From: Symbiodinium kawagutii
Taxonomy: Eukaryota > Sar > Dinophyceae > Suessiales > Symbiodiniaceae
Assembly (NCBI GenBank): GCA_009767595.1
Contig: VSDK01011369.1
Coordinates: 234,851-298,850, forward strand
DNA length: 64,000 nt
Direction of reading: 5' to 3'
The notes under the pieces were generated by a model. That model searched no databases. It was not told the origin of the DNA and saw only the letters and a list, made by a program, of their open reading frames with translations. A program made the position numbers and the translations under genes. Positions 13,801-23,073 of this stretch are shown here, piece by piece (positions within the stretch are counted from its first letter, which is position 1; each line of letters starts with the position of its first letter).

Positions 13801-16800
13801 CACTCGCAGCAACATGACAATATAGCAATGCTAACAACAAGATGATAATGGGTTACTGCTCCATGATGCACTTATCCTACAAAATAGTAAACATAAATCA
13901 TAGGTATCATCATCATAAGATAATAACAACGCTACTACCAATGCCCAATCAATGATCTTGTCCGTTTAGCTGATCCTAAACACTGTTAACGTACAGGTAA
14001 ATGTATATGACATACCGTAGTTGCTCTAACCATGGCAGGGGATAACAGGACCTCGTGTGTCATATGTTTCTAGGAAGGTTCCTCTGTGGCAAGAGGTCAG
14101 CTGGCTATTTTGTGCTTCATGAGCACGGTCAAACGCACTGTTGCAAACGGCTTTTCTAGGCCATGAAACCATAGACTTCGCTCCGCAAACTTGGGGGCCC
14201 CATTCATTCGTGCTCTCGCATCCGATAGAAGAATGCATTTTAATTTAGCAAGGATACCGCAGGAGGAATTCGTTCCACCATCCCGTCTCACTGAGCCACC
14301 ATAGTCCCGCAAGAACTTTGTCATCGCTTGGACTTGCTCCTTGTACTCGTCGCGTTCCTCGGCAGGGCGCGGCAATAAATGGTCTATCCTGGGGCACTGG
14401 GAAGGGTCGCAGCCCACCAGCCATGAAGCTCTAGGACTGCAGCCAAGTGGGTGATCCCCATGAAACCACTGAAGCAGCTCCAAAGCATGCAGGTTACCTG
14501 CATGCTTCGGCTGCTTCGGCTGCTTCGGTTGGCTTAATCCAACCAATGTTTTCCCCACATCAGGTCACAACCACCATTCCCTACAGGGTTGCCCAGGGCA
14601 CCACAACACTGAAGCAGTCATTGTCTGTCTACAGGCATCAGCAATGATCAACGTGGCATGTCCTCACATCTGTGTTGATCATCTCTCATCCAGGACTCAA
14701 ATCTATGTAAACACCTTCTCATGAGTAGTGAGTCTGGTTGCTTCTGCACCCATGACTAGCCAACCACCGTACCAGCTCAAGCTTCAATTCGCAACATCTG
14801 CACTTCTTGCTCAAAGTCTTCTTGGGCGTCCTCCTGTGGTGAAGCCGTGACAACGTCTGTGAACATGAACTATCAGCCAAGGCAGGGGCCACCCCATGGG
14901 TCCAACATGGCCCACCAAATGGCCCACCTACGACTGATACGGTGGGTTTCAACAACTAGAGGTAGCTAGAACTAACATGATAGACGAGTTGGAGTGGGTG
15001 GAAAAATATTACAACATATTACAACTAAGATAACAAGAATTGATATTACCAGTCGTATTATGGAGTTCTTATTTACAACGGGAGAACACTAGCTGTTGGC
15101 TGTTGGAGGCAGGATATCAATCAACCTACATGGTCTACTGGGAATCATCACGATGATTTCCCAACGTTCGCCCAGCTGCATAGATGGGACACCACATCTG
15201 GCGTTCCCCACTACTAGTGAGGTGGGGAACTTCAGATCTACCCATTCGAGGAACAAGATTTTCTGGTGGCTTTAGTGGGTTCCCCTGGTTTCATGATGAT
15301 TCTGATGCTCATGATTCCTTTAGTCATGAGCAATATTTTGTCTATGCTGCTGGTCTCCGCGCCATTGATTCCCAAGAAGATTCGCACTCATCGCATTCGT
15401 TTTCGCCAGTTCGAGAACCAAACAAAGACTGGTTGTAGCCGGGTGAACGGCAAGCTTTATTTCTGGGCGTCACTGCGTACATCTTACTAGCAGGGCCTTG
15501 TCTCATTCAAAACGCTCTAGGATGCTCATGATTTCTGCGGGGCTACCCTCCCAACGGTCAATCCCAAAAGGCATTGACCTTCTAAATGTTAGTGACAACC
15601 ACCAATTCTAAATAGCTTGAGCAGCGTTGGATAGTTGATTCACGATCTCGCAAGTATCTATATAGGTTTCGATTTGTGATTTTCAGGCTGTTTTCTTTGT
15701 TCAAGAGGAATTATAGTGCGTAACACTTTGCAAATAAACCACCATTTGTAAACTACCATTTGGATCCATTTGGTACACCACTCCTGGTACCTCCTCAGCT
15801 CCCCCTGAGCAGACCTTGCAAATGTGATCGTAAAGAAACATCGAATAAACAACTACTCCCCCTGTCAAGCATCATCGAACATTTTGAGCCATTTACCACC
15901 ATGAATCATCATGAAGCACCAACCTGTACACTCTGGCGATCTAGCATAGCAATGGATAATCCACCATTTGTAGATTACTTACCTATTGGAAACGGTGATT
16001 TTCCATTGCCATGTTAGATCACCAAGCTGTAACATCAATTTCCAAGCATTCACCATGATTGAAAGGTGTTACCAAAAATTCTTGATATGGCTGTGGGTCA
16101 AAACCAGGTCTCCCAGCTGTTCACATCCCCCAGCCATGACCCAGAACTAGTCATTGTTGGGATGTTCACCTACCCATTTGTTGGTTGGCTAATGTTGATC
16201 CGTAGACATATCAATGTGGGTCAGTTCACCCTGTACCCCTAGTATAACATCATTGACCAGTGTTTTCCCCTATTATTGTTGGTCATCATCCGCCATGAAA
16301 TTCATGGCTAATATTGACCCGTCGCCAATATATCCCCTACTGTTGTCAGTCAATTCACCTTATTGTCAATCGATTGGTTGGTTAACACTGATTGTTAGTA
16401 GTTATTACACCTACTGTTGCTAGTTATTTAACACCTACTGTTGTTAGTTATTTAACACCTACTGTTGTTAGTTATTACATCTAATTATCAACAGTTGGCG
16501 TTATTTCTAGCTGATTATTTCTAGTTAACACCTACTGTTGTTAGTTGATTGTTAGTTATTCATCAGCTAGAAATCACCCTTGGTTGGTTGGTCAATCTCG
16601 ACCAGCCATCTGGATCGACCATGGATCGGGAGGTCCTCGCCTCGTTTGGCGCCAGCTCAGCCACTTCCGCCTCGGCCACATCCAGGGCGCGGCGCAGCAG
16701 GGCATTCTCCGCCTTTTCCTCGGTGGGGGGGCTGGAGGGGATGGGTTGATGGTGGCAAGTGGTCCAGTAGGGAATATGGGATGCTTCTCAGTATAGAGGT

Positions 16801-19800
16801 ACATTCAAATCACCCAATATGAAGTACTGGATTTATAGGTAAGAAGCCAACCACTTGAAGGGTCCACTAGTTTGAGAAACACCCGTATGTCTTTGGATCA
16901 ACGTTAGTAAATGGGCAAGGGGAATAACAAAAAACAACAAAAATAAGGGAAAACAATGGTCAATGATGTTATACTTGGGGTACGGGGTGAACTGACCCAC
17001 AGTCTATGGATCAACATTAACCAACCAACAAATGGGTAGGTGAACATCCAAACAAATAAATTATGATAAGGCATAAGGTATTGACCATAGCCATATAACT
17101 AATCATAGGGTCCATCAGCAAAAATAGGGTCGAAGTAACCAACACAACCGATCCGCAGGGAGATAACAAGGGGTGATGTGTTCCTGACCAACAGGATGCA
17201 ACTAACCACGGGGTCAATAGCCAATGATAGGGGGGTGGTTGTTGTTGTTGTTGTTGTTGTTGTTGTTGCTGTTGTTGTTGTTGCTGCTGCTGCTGCTGGT
17301 GCTGGGGGCTGTGCTGCAGGAGGTGGCGGTGGTTAATGATCAAGACATAATCCACCATTGTATGCCTGCCAGCACCATGTCAGCATCATGTCAGCGCCAT
17401 GTCAGCACCATGTCAGCACCATGTCAGCAACCATGTGGCTTTTTCCTAAGTAACAATAAGATGATTTTTTCCTAAGCAACAGTTGGTGGTGGTTGGTGAA
17501 CAAATAAGTTGCTTTTTAATCAGGTGTAACAATAGGAACAGGATCTAACCAACAATGGCGTGGTCCGGCTAAACCAACAGCTGGACCAGATTGGATCAGC
17601 AGTTGATGGCGGTTTTGATGGTTGTTGAGAAGCAGTAGTAAGCAGCAATTATGGAGATATGGTTACCCATCAGCAGTAGAAGCAGTAGTAAGCACTTGAT
17701 GGCAGTGTTGTTGGCCGGTGACTATAATATGATAATTGGAATGACTGGTGATGGGTGGGTCATGACAATGGAGATATGATGCGGATACACACGGGACAAC
17801 CAGTTATAAAGTAAAATGGAACCTGCTCCTTTTTGGGGAAAGGGCATGGATCCATGATAACAATCTAAAGAATCATCACTGGTTTCATTCGATACAATTC
17901 AATCATGAAAAACAAGCATCTGTCGTGCAAGAGATGAGAACTTCATTACTGTTCCACATTACCCACTGGAAGTTCGCTGTGAAACAGGTGGCATTTCCGC
18001 TGAAACCCTCGCAGGTTCTGGAGTTTGATACCGGCTCTTCCTGACCAGCCACACGCACAACTGTTATTTTAATGGTCCCAAGATGTCCCAAGTGCGTGGT
18101 GGCCGTGATTGTGAGTAATGTGTTAACTCCGATGAAGCCAAACCGTAGGTTTATTAATGGGGGGTTACCTTTTCAATAGAAAACCAAGGCTGTGACATTC
18201 GCAAGGACAGCTCATCACCTATCACTGCCGGTTACCCAAAGATCAAACGCGCAGAGCATCACAGACCCCTGGAGTCACTCTTTTTATTCACTTTAACTCT
18301 AGAGGCCCTTAAAGTCTAAGGTAGTCTAAGAACATCGTTGCTGTCGTGGCCCAGCTTCTGCACTCAATTCCTGGGAAAGCTTGGTGATCTTAGCAGCCTG
18401 CGGCTGGAGGAATGCGGCAGGGTGACCTATCCCGCAGCTGCTTTTGCTGGCAGGGTGAAAAGCATCGAGCAAAGCATTGACGATAAGATCATATCGGTAT
18501 ACCGTCAACCATCAATACTGGTTGTCGGAATCAAAAATCAACCCATCAACCGAAACAAGTAGCGGCAGTTGTGATGACACTTATCACTTGTCAAGGCTCA
18601 ATCCACCAGCAGCTAAAGGTCCGGTGACTGACGATTAATTCAGGATCATGTCTTCCGACAGTTTTGCCAAGGAGCAAATATTCAGGTTGCAACACACGGA
18701 AACATTTTTCCCAAACTATCGTTTATAAAGCTAACTGGGATTTCTGTTTGGTGGTTCTAACCCCTACGAAAAACATGCGTCAACCAACCAATCTTTTGTA
18801 AATACTCGGGAAATTAAAAAATACAAAAAACACCCGCCAGTGGTTGTTGAAACGCAATTGTTGGTCATTATCCCCTATCATTTGCCATGAAAAACCATTG
18901 CTAGAGATATTCCTAGCCATTATAAATCACCATCAGCCAGATTGGCACAGTCCCCAACAAGCTACTGGCGCCCCCAGCCGCGCCCTGGTCATCTCTGGTC
19001 ATCTTCCTGTTGCCTGGTGCTGGTTCAACTTCTCCACATGCGCAAGTCGCGCTTGAAGGCTGGCGATCAAGTCCTGGGGAGGGCAAGTTCCAACGCCAGG
19101 ACTTCATGTCCTGGTGACCTGCAGCCACCGGCAATGAACTGTGCCACCGTAGTTGCAATGATCCCCAGTACATCCCACAAACCATCATGAACTGTGCCAC
19201 CTACTGCTAGTTGCAATGAACTGTGAATCCACCAGCAGTAGGTTGTTGGTTTGGGATGGTTTTGGATGGTTTGTGGGATGCTTTGGGGACACTTTGGGGA
19301 TGGTTTGGGATGTATGGATATTAGTGAATAGCCTCCAGTCACCAGTCTCATCAGTCGCGTTTTCACAAGTCTCATGTTGTGGATCAACACATACCATGGT
19401 GCACCAATCATGTCCACAGGGTGATTTCTGCTGTCACTCATCCGATCAAGGGTTGATAGATTTTGACAAGGACAGCACATAGATACAAAGAATATGGACC
19501 CAGCCATAAAATAAGGACATTCAACACGCACCTTCAAGTATCAAACATAGCCTTGTTGGTTGTATAATCAGTCATGCTGCGATGCATGGGACCGTCACTC
19601 CAGTTCTTGTTGCAGGCTCTTCAGATCTGCGAGGAAAAAATGCGAAAAACAATTTCACACATATAATCTCATGACTCTGCAATAACATCCCATCTACTAC
19701 CCAGGGAAAAAATCCTTCAGCAGTTTGGGACGTTGCTAATATCCGGCAATTCGCAGTCATAACCCAGAGATTGGTGTCCATCCTGTGGATCATCCTGCTG

Positions 19801-19914
19801 GTCATTACACTGGTCGATTGCAGAAATGGCAGAATCTGCTGTTGAATCACTCTCCTTCCCAGCTTCAGAAGGAGCACCGTTGGCCGGAGCTGCAGTAGCT
19901 GCACTCTTGGAACC
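1471..19914 (-). CDS. gene model: coiled-coil protein with SEP domain (UBXN11-like)
   Basis: Composite of the minus-strand exons at 19809, 19601, 19014, 18351, 16641, 14783, 14300, 12192, 10424, 8063, 5405, 4598 and 1471. Order: Ala/Ser-rich lead, long coiled coil, acidic linker, SEP core, unknown tail. Human UBXN11 has coiled coil, SEP, then UBX. No UBX domain was found here; it may lie left of the window. Several junctions are phase-exact (19809-19601-19014-18351, 16641-14783, 10424-8063, 5405-4598); others lack an exon. It could in truth be two genes. Known SEP proteins bind p97/Cdc48; that role is inferred. Confidence 0.4.
1704..1787. repeat. (GAT)n microsatellite
   Basis: About 25 GAT triplets. 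All six frames are open and give poly-Met, poly-Asp, poly-His or poly-Ile; none of these is a gene. Confidence 0.95.
2130..2540. repeat. CCAATCAA words, 12-bp ACCAACCATTCA array and (TA)n
   Basis: CCAATCAA-type words lie near 2140-2200. Four to five tandem copies of ACCAACCATTCA lie at about 2386-2437, and a (TA)n tract at about 2503-2526. The flanks are dense in CCATTATCA words up to about 2960. Confidence 0.75.
3596..3708. repeat. family A inverted-repeat element, copy 2
   Basis: Left end GGGTGTTTCTCAGAATGGGG with AACCCC, right end GGGTCCCCCATTTTGAGAAC. The AT-rich interior includes GGTTGGTTTGTTGCTGTGAA, as in other copies. Confidence 0.7.
4086..4225. repeat. family A element, copy 3 (nested)
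   Basis: Outer ends GGGTGCTTCTTAAGCCATTG and ATTTTAAGAAACCACC enclose a second inverted pair, ATGGGGGTACCCCAGGT and ACCTGGGGTACCCCCAT. It looks like one copy inserted in another, or a duplicated end. Confidence 0.7.
4598..4660 (-). CDS. SEP domain exon, second half (UBXN11-like)
   Basis: Reads, after a 2-base phase, [20 protein letters not shown]. The family pattern G-x-x-P-x-E-L...G-V is the core of the SEP domain found in p97/Cdc48 adaptors (p47, UBXN2, UBXN11). Joining the preceding exon at 5405 through G|GC gives an unbroken IMDG-YFPYEL. The donor is GTGATG. A longer version starting near 4706 ([15 protein letters not shown]...) is also open, so the acceptor is not certain. The function, binding of p97 cofactors, is inferred from the family only. 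Confidence 0.6.
5181..5296. repeat. family B inverted-repeat element, copy 1
   Basis: Left end CTGGCTGTGAGTCAAAACC, then GTACCCCTGGTTCCCCTATC, CCATTGTTTTCC and GTTATTGTTGGT. Right end TTGAACCATGGCC mirrors the left end. Confidence 0.75.
5405..5454 (-). CDS. SEP domain exon, first half
   Basis: A 50-base exon between ACCAAG|G and the GT donor GTCTGG, reading [16 protein letters not shown] plus one base. The helix [11 protein letters not shown] followed by YFPYEL matches the N-terminal half of SEP domains (for p47, ...FLESIRRGEVPAEL). The phase of the junction with the 4660 exon is exact. The preceding GG-x-F/R-x-Y part of the domain was not found. Confidence 0.6.
6520..6632. repeat. family A element, copy 4
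   Basis: Left end ATATGGTGCCTTATCAAAAT followed by GGGGGACGC. Right end GGAGGTACCTCTATTTAGAG followed by AAACCGCCATAT. A diverged copy. Confidence 0.65.
6782..6905. repeat. compound triplet tract (CAATCA)(CGA)(CAA)(GAA)
   Basis: CACAAT words, then ACG triplets, (CAA)n and (GAA)n in series. The Gln-, Asn- and Val-rich frames over it are repeat artefacts. Confidence 0.9.
7350..7389. repeat. family A half element
   Basis: GGGGGTAGCCCTATTTTGGG followed by AAACACCCATG, the right end of family A. No matching left end nearby. Confidence 0.55.
8063..8112 (-). CDS. short exon of the coiled-coil/SEP gene
   Basis: A 50-base island between the strong acceptor CTTTCAG|G and the donor GTGTTC. In the phase left by the exon at 10424 it reads [16 protein letters not shown]. 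Two other frames are open, and the next exon (5454) needs a different phase, so at least one exon is missing in between. Confidence 0.4.
8212..8335. repeat. family B element, copy 2 (reverse)
   Basis: GATATGGCTATGGGCCAA at one end and GACCCACAGCCATATG at the other. The interior GGTTAATGATGGGGG and CAGGGTACAGGG is the reverse complement of the copy at 5181. Confidence 0.75.
8922..9112. repeat. family A element, copy 5 (double)
   Basis: ATATGTTGGTTTCTC plus AAAATAGGGGTACCCCC to CCCCTACTTTGAGAAACTC is one copy. A second right half follows directly (AATAAACCAACTATTTTTGG, TCTTTTGAGAAACCACCATG). Two copies share one junction. Confidence 0.75.
9340..9485. CDS. coding-like island, strand unclear
   Basis: Moderately GC-rich. 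A plus-strand frame [18 protein letters not shown]... is open for over 40 codons; minus-strand pieces are shorter. All better-supported neighbours are on the minus strand. No family recognised. Confidence 0.2.
9888..9945. repeat. 12-bp array (ATAATCATCGAT)
   Basis: Four tandem GATAATCATC-type units in AT-rich spacer. Confidence 0.7.
10424..10466 (-). CDS. coiled-coil exon
   Basis: Acceptor GATGCTTCAG|G, frame [14 protein letters not shown] plus one base, donor GTGCAC. The hydrophobic spacing (V, L, V, L, L) fits a coiled coil. The frame stays open a little further, to about 10400, so the donor choice is uncertain. Confidence 0.45.
10795..10842. repeat. (GAT)n microsatellite
   Basis: About 15 GAT triplets; the poly-Asp frame over it is an artefact. 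Confidence 0.95.
11057..11074. other. assembly gap (18 N)
   Basis: Run of N in repeat-rich spacer. Confidence 1.
12018..12134. repeat. family B element, copy 3
   Basis: GTGGCAGTGGGTCAAAACCC, then TGTACCCCTGATTCCCCC, TTGTTTTCCCTATTATTG and TTGACCCATAGCCAC at the right end. Confidence 0.8.
12192..12299 (-). CDS. exon of the coiled-coil/SEP gene
   Basis: A clean 108-base, 36-codon exon: acceptor GGTGAG|G, donor CAG|GTGGGG, phase 0 at both ends, GC above 65%. It starts [20 protein letters not shown] and ends TASEVVDVQ. Acidic and Ala-rich, probably flexible or helical linker. It directly follows family B copy 3 and lies on the same strand as the coiled-coil exons. Confidence 0.6.
12462..12583. 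repeat. family B element, copy 4 (reverse)
   Basis: TTTGGCTATGGGTCAAGC at the left, GGGGAACCAGGGGTACAGG with TTTTGACCCACAG at the right. The opposite orientation to copy 3, 330 bp away. Confidence 0.75.
12600..14280. other. AT-rich intron with (ATATAC)n
   Basis: No exon seen. Words such as GGTGATATAATGG recur. A short (TA)n lies near 13266-13283, and a 200-bp (ATATAC/ATATAT)n tract at about 13577-13775 opens both strands into Tyr/Ile frames that are not genes. Confidence 0.6.
14300..14388 (-). CDS. charged helical exon of the coiled-coil/SEP gene
   Basis: Acceptor CAGTGCCCCAG|G, one phase base, then [20 protein letters not shown] and AMTKFLRDY, donor GTGGCT: 29 codons. Strongly helical and charged. 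The frame remains open upstream as far as about 14440 ([16 protein letters not shown]), so the exon could be longer. Confidence 0.5.
14483..14531. repeat. perfect palindrome followed by 9-bp repeats
   Basis: AAGCATGCAGGT and ACCTGCATGCTT are perfect 12-base arms around a single T (14483-14507). Three CTTCGGCTG-like units follow at 14505-14531. Confidence 0.8.
14783..14833 (-). CDS. coiled-coil exon
   Basis: Acceptor TTCACCACAG|G, 17 codons [17 protein letters not shown], possible GC donor GCTTGA. Phase 0 matches the end of the exon at 16641. An upstream acceptor (14856, adding DVVTASPQ) is possible. Confidence 0.45.
15300..15480. CDS. coding-like island, strand unclear
   Basis: Open frames on both strands: plus [20 protein letters not shown]..., minus [20 protein letters not shown].... 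Nothing decides between them. Confidence 0.2.
16084..16212. repeat. family B element, copy 5
   Basis: GATATGGCTGTGGGTCAAAA at the left; TTGGTTGGCTAATGTTGATC then CGTAGACATATC at the right. Confidence 0.7.
16213..16329. repeat. family B element, copy 6
   Basis: Directly adjoins copy 5 in the same orientation: GTGGGTCAGTTCACCCTGTA, TTTTCCCCTATTATTGTTGG, TATTGACCCGTCGCC. Confidence 0.7.
16390..16560. repeat. about 27-bp minisatellite (ACACCTACTGTTGTTAGTTA)
   Basis: Five or so copies of ACACCTACTGTTGTTAGTTA plus TTTA, slightly variable in length. Confidence 0.8.
16641..16718 (-). CDS. coiled-coil exon with GC donor
   Basis: A 26-codon exon, phase 0 to phase 0: acceptor CCACCGAG|G, then [20 protein letters not shown] and ELAPNE, donor AACGAG|GCGAGG. 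The clear a/d heptad pattern (A, L, L, A, V, V, L) indicates a coiled coil. GC content about 67% against about 40% in the flanks. Confidence 0.6.
16774..16888. repeat. family A element, copy 6
   Basis: ATATGGGATGCTTCTCAGTA at the left, GGGTCCACTAGTTTGAGAAA then CACCCGTAT at the right. Confidence 0.65.
16889..17097. repeat. family B elements, copies 7 and 8
   Basis: Copy 7 (about 16890-17008, reverse) ends GGGTACGGGGTGAACTGACC with CACAG. Copy 8 (about 17009-17097) ends TATTGACCATAGCCATAT. They abut each other and family A copy 6. Confidence 0.6.
17233..17437. repeat. (TTG)n/(CTG)n tract and 12-bp CATGTCAGCACC array
   Basis: About 25 TTG/CTG triplets at 17237-17305, then five CATGTCAGCACC-type units at 17377-17437. 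The poly-Leu and poly-Gln frames are artefacts. Confidence 0.9.
18351..18397 (-). CDS. coiled-coil exon
   Basis: After CCGCAG|G the frame reads [16 protein letters not shown], in the phase left by the exon at 19014. A GC donor (GCCACG) would end it at 18351, but that leaves a phase that does not fit the 16718 exon, so either the end is wrong or a small exon is missing. Confidence 0.45.
18744..18845. repeat. family C inverted-repeat element, copy 1
   Basis: TGTTTGGTGGTTCTAACCCC, then CTACGAAAAACATG and CAACCAACCA. The right side is degenerate (AAAAAACACCCGCCAGTGG). Confidence 0.6.
19014..19073 (-). CDS. coiled-coil exon with GC donor
   Basis: Acceptor GCCCTCCCCAG|G, exactly 20 codons [20 protein letters not shown], donor CAG|GCAACA, phase 0 at both ends. 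L/I/V at heptad positions. One of the clearest GC donors in the window. Confidence 0.6.
19601..19626 (-). CDS. candidate 26-base micro-exon
   Basis: After TTTTTTCCTCGCAG comes AT, then eight codons LKSLQQEL, then a possible GA donor (GAGTGA). Its phases bridge the exons at 19809 and 19014 and continue the coiled coil. The acceptor tract is good but the exon is very short, so this stays tentative. Confidence 0.35.
19809..19914 (-). CDS. Ala/Ser-rich exon upstream of the coiled coil
   Basis: Acceptor CCATGCCAG|G, 35 codons starting [20 protein letters not shown] and ending SAISAIDQ plus one base, donor GTAATG. Low-complexity, probably disordered. It is the first well-supported exon of the coiled-coil/SEP gene; no start codon was found, so the 5' end is open. 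Confidence 0.5.
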
Positions 19915-20104
19915 CTGGCATGGCCCAGCTGCGAAACATGAATTTGAGATGTTTTGTTGAAAGATGATCTTCAGGGAAAATGGTGTGGATGATTCAATGA
20001 TCAATGAATCCGGCATCTTGAAAAAATGTGCTTGTACAATAACACCAACACAAGAACAACTAGAGGGGGTTCACCAATGTTCCATGGGGGGAAGCAGGCA
20101 GGGC

Positions 20105-20225
20105 CAGCCATAACTGGCAGTTCCCCTTGTAACAAGGTGGGGCCCCTAGTTGTAAGTTGATCAATAAGCCGTTTAATATAATTTAATCATGCTTGTATCT
20201 GCCATAATTGGCTGTTACCCTTGTT
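20105..20225. repeat. possible fourth inverted-repeat family (D), copy 1
   Basis: CCATAACTGGCAGTTCCCCT and GCCATAATTGGCTGTTACCC are similar words at the two ends, with AACAAGGTGGGGCC inside. Related words recur at 29106-29225 and near 52440-52470. The boundaries are unclear. Confidence 0.35.
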
Positions 20226-20664
20226 ATAAAGCAGCTTAGCAAATCAGGGAGACCCACTTTGCCGCAACCAACGGTTCACCAAACACCTGGAGTAGAACAA
20301 GGGCCGCATGCAACAGGACAAACATGACACAACTGCTGCACAACTGCTGACCTTGGACACAATTGTTGTGCGCAACCAAATATGGCAATGGATCGCCAAA
20401 GAACAAACAAATGTATTGTGACTGGGAAACGCAAAACTACTTTATAGACATATATATATATATATATTGTACTTCTACATACATATGGGTACATTACATC
20501 GGTCTAAATCACGAATATAGACATGTGTGTTTGAGTGCTATACTTCTACGGTCATTTCGTCAAGACCTGGTCCCCATATTGTGGCAACAGCCCAGCGGCT
20601 TGCCCATGGCTGCGCCATACATACGTGTTGAAGCCATTAGAATAGCCCGGATCCAGCAAGTGAT

Positions 20665-20776
20665 ATATGGGTTTGTCAATGAAGGTGGTACCCTTAACCC
20701 ACCAATCATGATCATTATATAATAGTTTGGAAAGTTGCGGTTTTCTGGGTACACCATTTATGGACAAAACCATATG
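20665..20776. repeat. family A-like element, copy 7 (diverged)
   Basis: ATATGGGTTTGTCAATGAAG with GTGGTACCC at the left; TGGGTACACCATTTATGGAC with AAAACCATATG at the right. Palindromic ends, but the inner sequence is diverged. Confidence 0.5.
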
Positions 20777-20799
20777 GATGTAAGGAAATCCATTTGAAT

Positions 20800-20930
20800 A
20801 CTAGGACATGTTGCCGGGAATCTGAGTCGATGTGTTCCCCACTGTTTGACCAACAGCATGGGTTACCGTTGTGACCTCCCTGAACCATCTGCCGCGCTTT
20901 TCGTCTCGAGGTTCGCCGCGCCAAGAATCA
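20800..20930 (-). CDS. coding-like island, frame unresolved
   Basis: GC-rich minus-strand patch with open frames (for example RRTSRRKARQMVQGGHNG). It lies between the end of the dioxygenase gene and the coiled-coil gene and could hold the 5' end of the latter. Confidence 0.2.
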
Positions 20931-21160
20931 GAGAAACCATTGGATCTATGATGATCATAGGCCATTTTGCTATCATAGACGGCCTTTGCCAATCTCTATC
21001 ATAGTATCATTTCTTCCAAACAGCAAGGCACTCTATATCAGTTCTTCTGGATCAGCTGAGAGTGGTCTCAGCCAGAGGGTGGCTGTAGGTGCCACCAACG
21101 AACGGTTCAAGTGGTTAGAGCTGGCGTCCGGCTGGCGAATGCCAATGAGCAAAAAGGCCT

Positions 21161-21181
21161 TCAGCCGTTTCCGCGCAGCTT
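21161..21181 (-). CDS. candidate terminal exon of the dioxygenase
   Basis: In the phase left by the 21358 exon, GGTGAG|AAG reads KLRGNG followed by TGA. This would end the protein six residues after the RLWLQ of the conserved domain, a normal place for this family. Other frames of the same island are open too, so the call is tentative. Confidence 0.4.
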   Translation of the reverse strand, partial: KLRGNG

Positions 21182-22685
21182 CTCACCCTCCATGGTTCCT
21201 TGTGGTTCCATAGTCCCTGCTACCAGGGGATACACCATGAGTAGACCCAAGCAGGGGATACACCATGAGTAGACCCAAGTGGCAGCCATGAGTCCCAAGA
21301 TCTTCTGACCCGGCGAGCAGATCCAGTGACATCCAGCTGCTAATGGAAATTCTCCACCTGCAACCAGAGTCTGAAGAAGAGCCGTGGTGCAGCTGGGTCG
21401 TCCTCGAAGTTGCTTCGAGCGTGCAGCCATCGATAGTTGTCGACCAAATAGGCTTCACCGGCCTGTAGATTCCAATATTGCCTCATCATGTGCCGTGAAA
21501 CCATGGGTTGCTGTGTCAAGACTCTAGGTGAACATCTGAGTTGAACAGATTTCAACCGTCCCAAAACGAAGAGAATGGGTACCTACTGGTAGACGACAAA
21601 GTCACTCCTGAGTCATGCCTAGCTCTCATGGGGATCATTCCGCTAATGTGAACGCTGTTTCCAAGAAGTCATGCCTAAGTCCTTCCTTTTCCAAATTCTT
21701 GATGGGAATCATCACTGGGGTCAAATGTACCACATTTGGACTCATCGCCAAGTGTCTTCCAGAATTAGTATGATGCATTACCACCAGTAAGCAGTTGTGC
21801 TGGCGTTGCTGTTGGAAACAGTTCTGAGTCACCATTCTTAACCACGGGCAAGCGTTGCAGTCAACATTCACAACAATTAACTTAATTAACCACAATTCAT
21901 CGTGATCATAAAAACATTCAATTCACAATGGTAGTGAATGAATCCCCAAATGGCACCAATTTTTAAGATGTATTGAACTGACCAGATTTTGGTCACAAAA
22001 GCATTCTCAACCATGGTAATCATCCACAAAGTTCTTTTCAATTTTGTCGCCGTCGACACTCAGCTGGCAAGTAGTGGCCACATTTGGTACTTACACCTCG
22101 TTACCTATTAACCAACAACGATAACAACAACAGTAAGTACTAATATCACTATTGACCCAACTGCCTTTATTCTACTAACATCTACTAACCATCAATGGTG
22201 GCCCTGACACCAATGGCTGGGGCTGGGTGTGAGCCAGTTCTTTGAGTGCCAACTGCAGAACAGAAGCGGAACAATGGGAAATTGGAGTAGACCGCCATTG
22301 TTATGAAGCTGAATTTTGAACAAAATGATGGAAAATGATGGAAATAAAATCATATCATAGACACGGTGGGGAAATCACCAAAGTTGATCACAAGATATGG
22401 GTCACAAATCCCGCGATGCACAGCTTGCGGAGACTTGGGGAGACCGTCGAGTCAAACTGCACTGGTCACAGGACTTGTCAAAGAAGAGCAAGCAGCTTCT
22501 TTCGCAGAACATGCCCCTAGCTTCAGCACAGCAGAACTCTTCAGCTCAGCATCACCCTTCTGTTCCAAAGTGGACTGTTTGCCAAAAAGAATCGACAAGA
22601 ATCATGTGATTGCTTTGACTCTTAGATCTTCAGCGATGCTCAAACCATCACCACCACCATCACCATCACCATCATCATCATCATC

Positions 22686-22717
<32 letters not shown>

Positions 22718-22882
22718 CATCATCATCACCAGCAATCATAATCACAACACTCACCATGCTTTAATCGCAGTTGTTGTCAATAACTCATCTTCCCCAATCA
22801 TCTATATCAACGTCATCAATCCTGATCAATCATCGTGAACTGGCGTGCATCATGGTGAGCACCGTCATCACCGCCAACCGTC

Positions 22883-22951
<69 letters not shown>

Positions 22952-23017
22952 CAGCAGCATCATCATCATCATCATCATCATCATCGTCGTCATCATCATC
23001 ATCATCATCATCAGCAG

Positions 23018-23073
<56 letters not shown>

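Noticed and set aside
13556..13840. Tyr/Ile-rich frames on both strands
   Set aside because: Product of (ATATAC)n.
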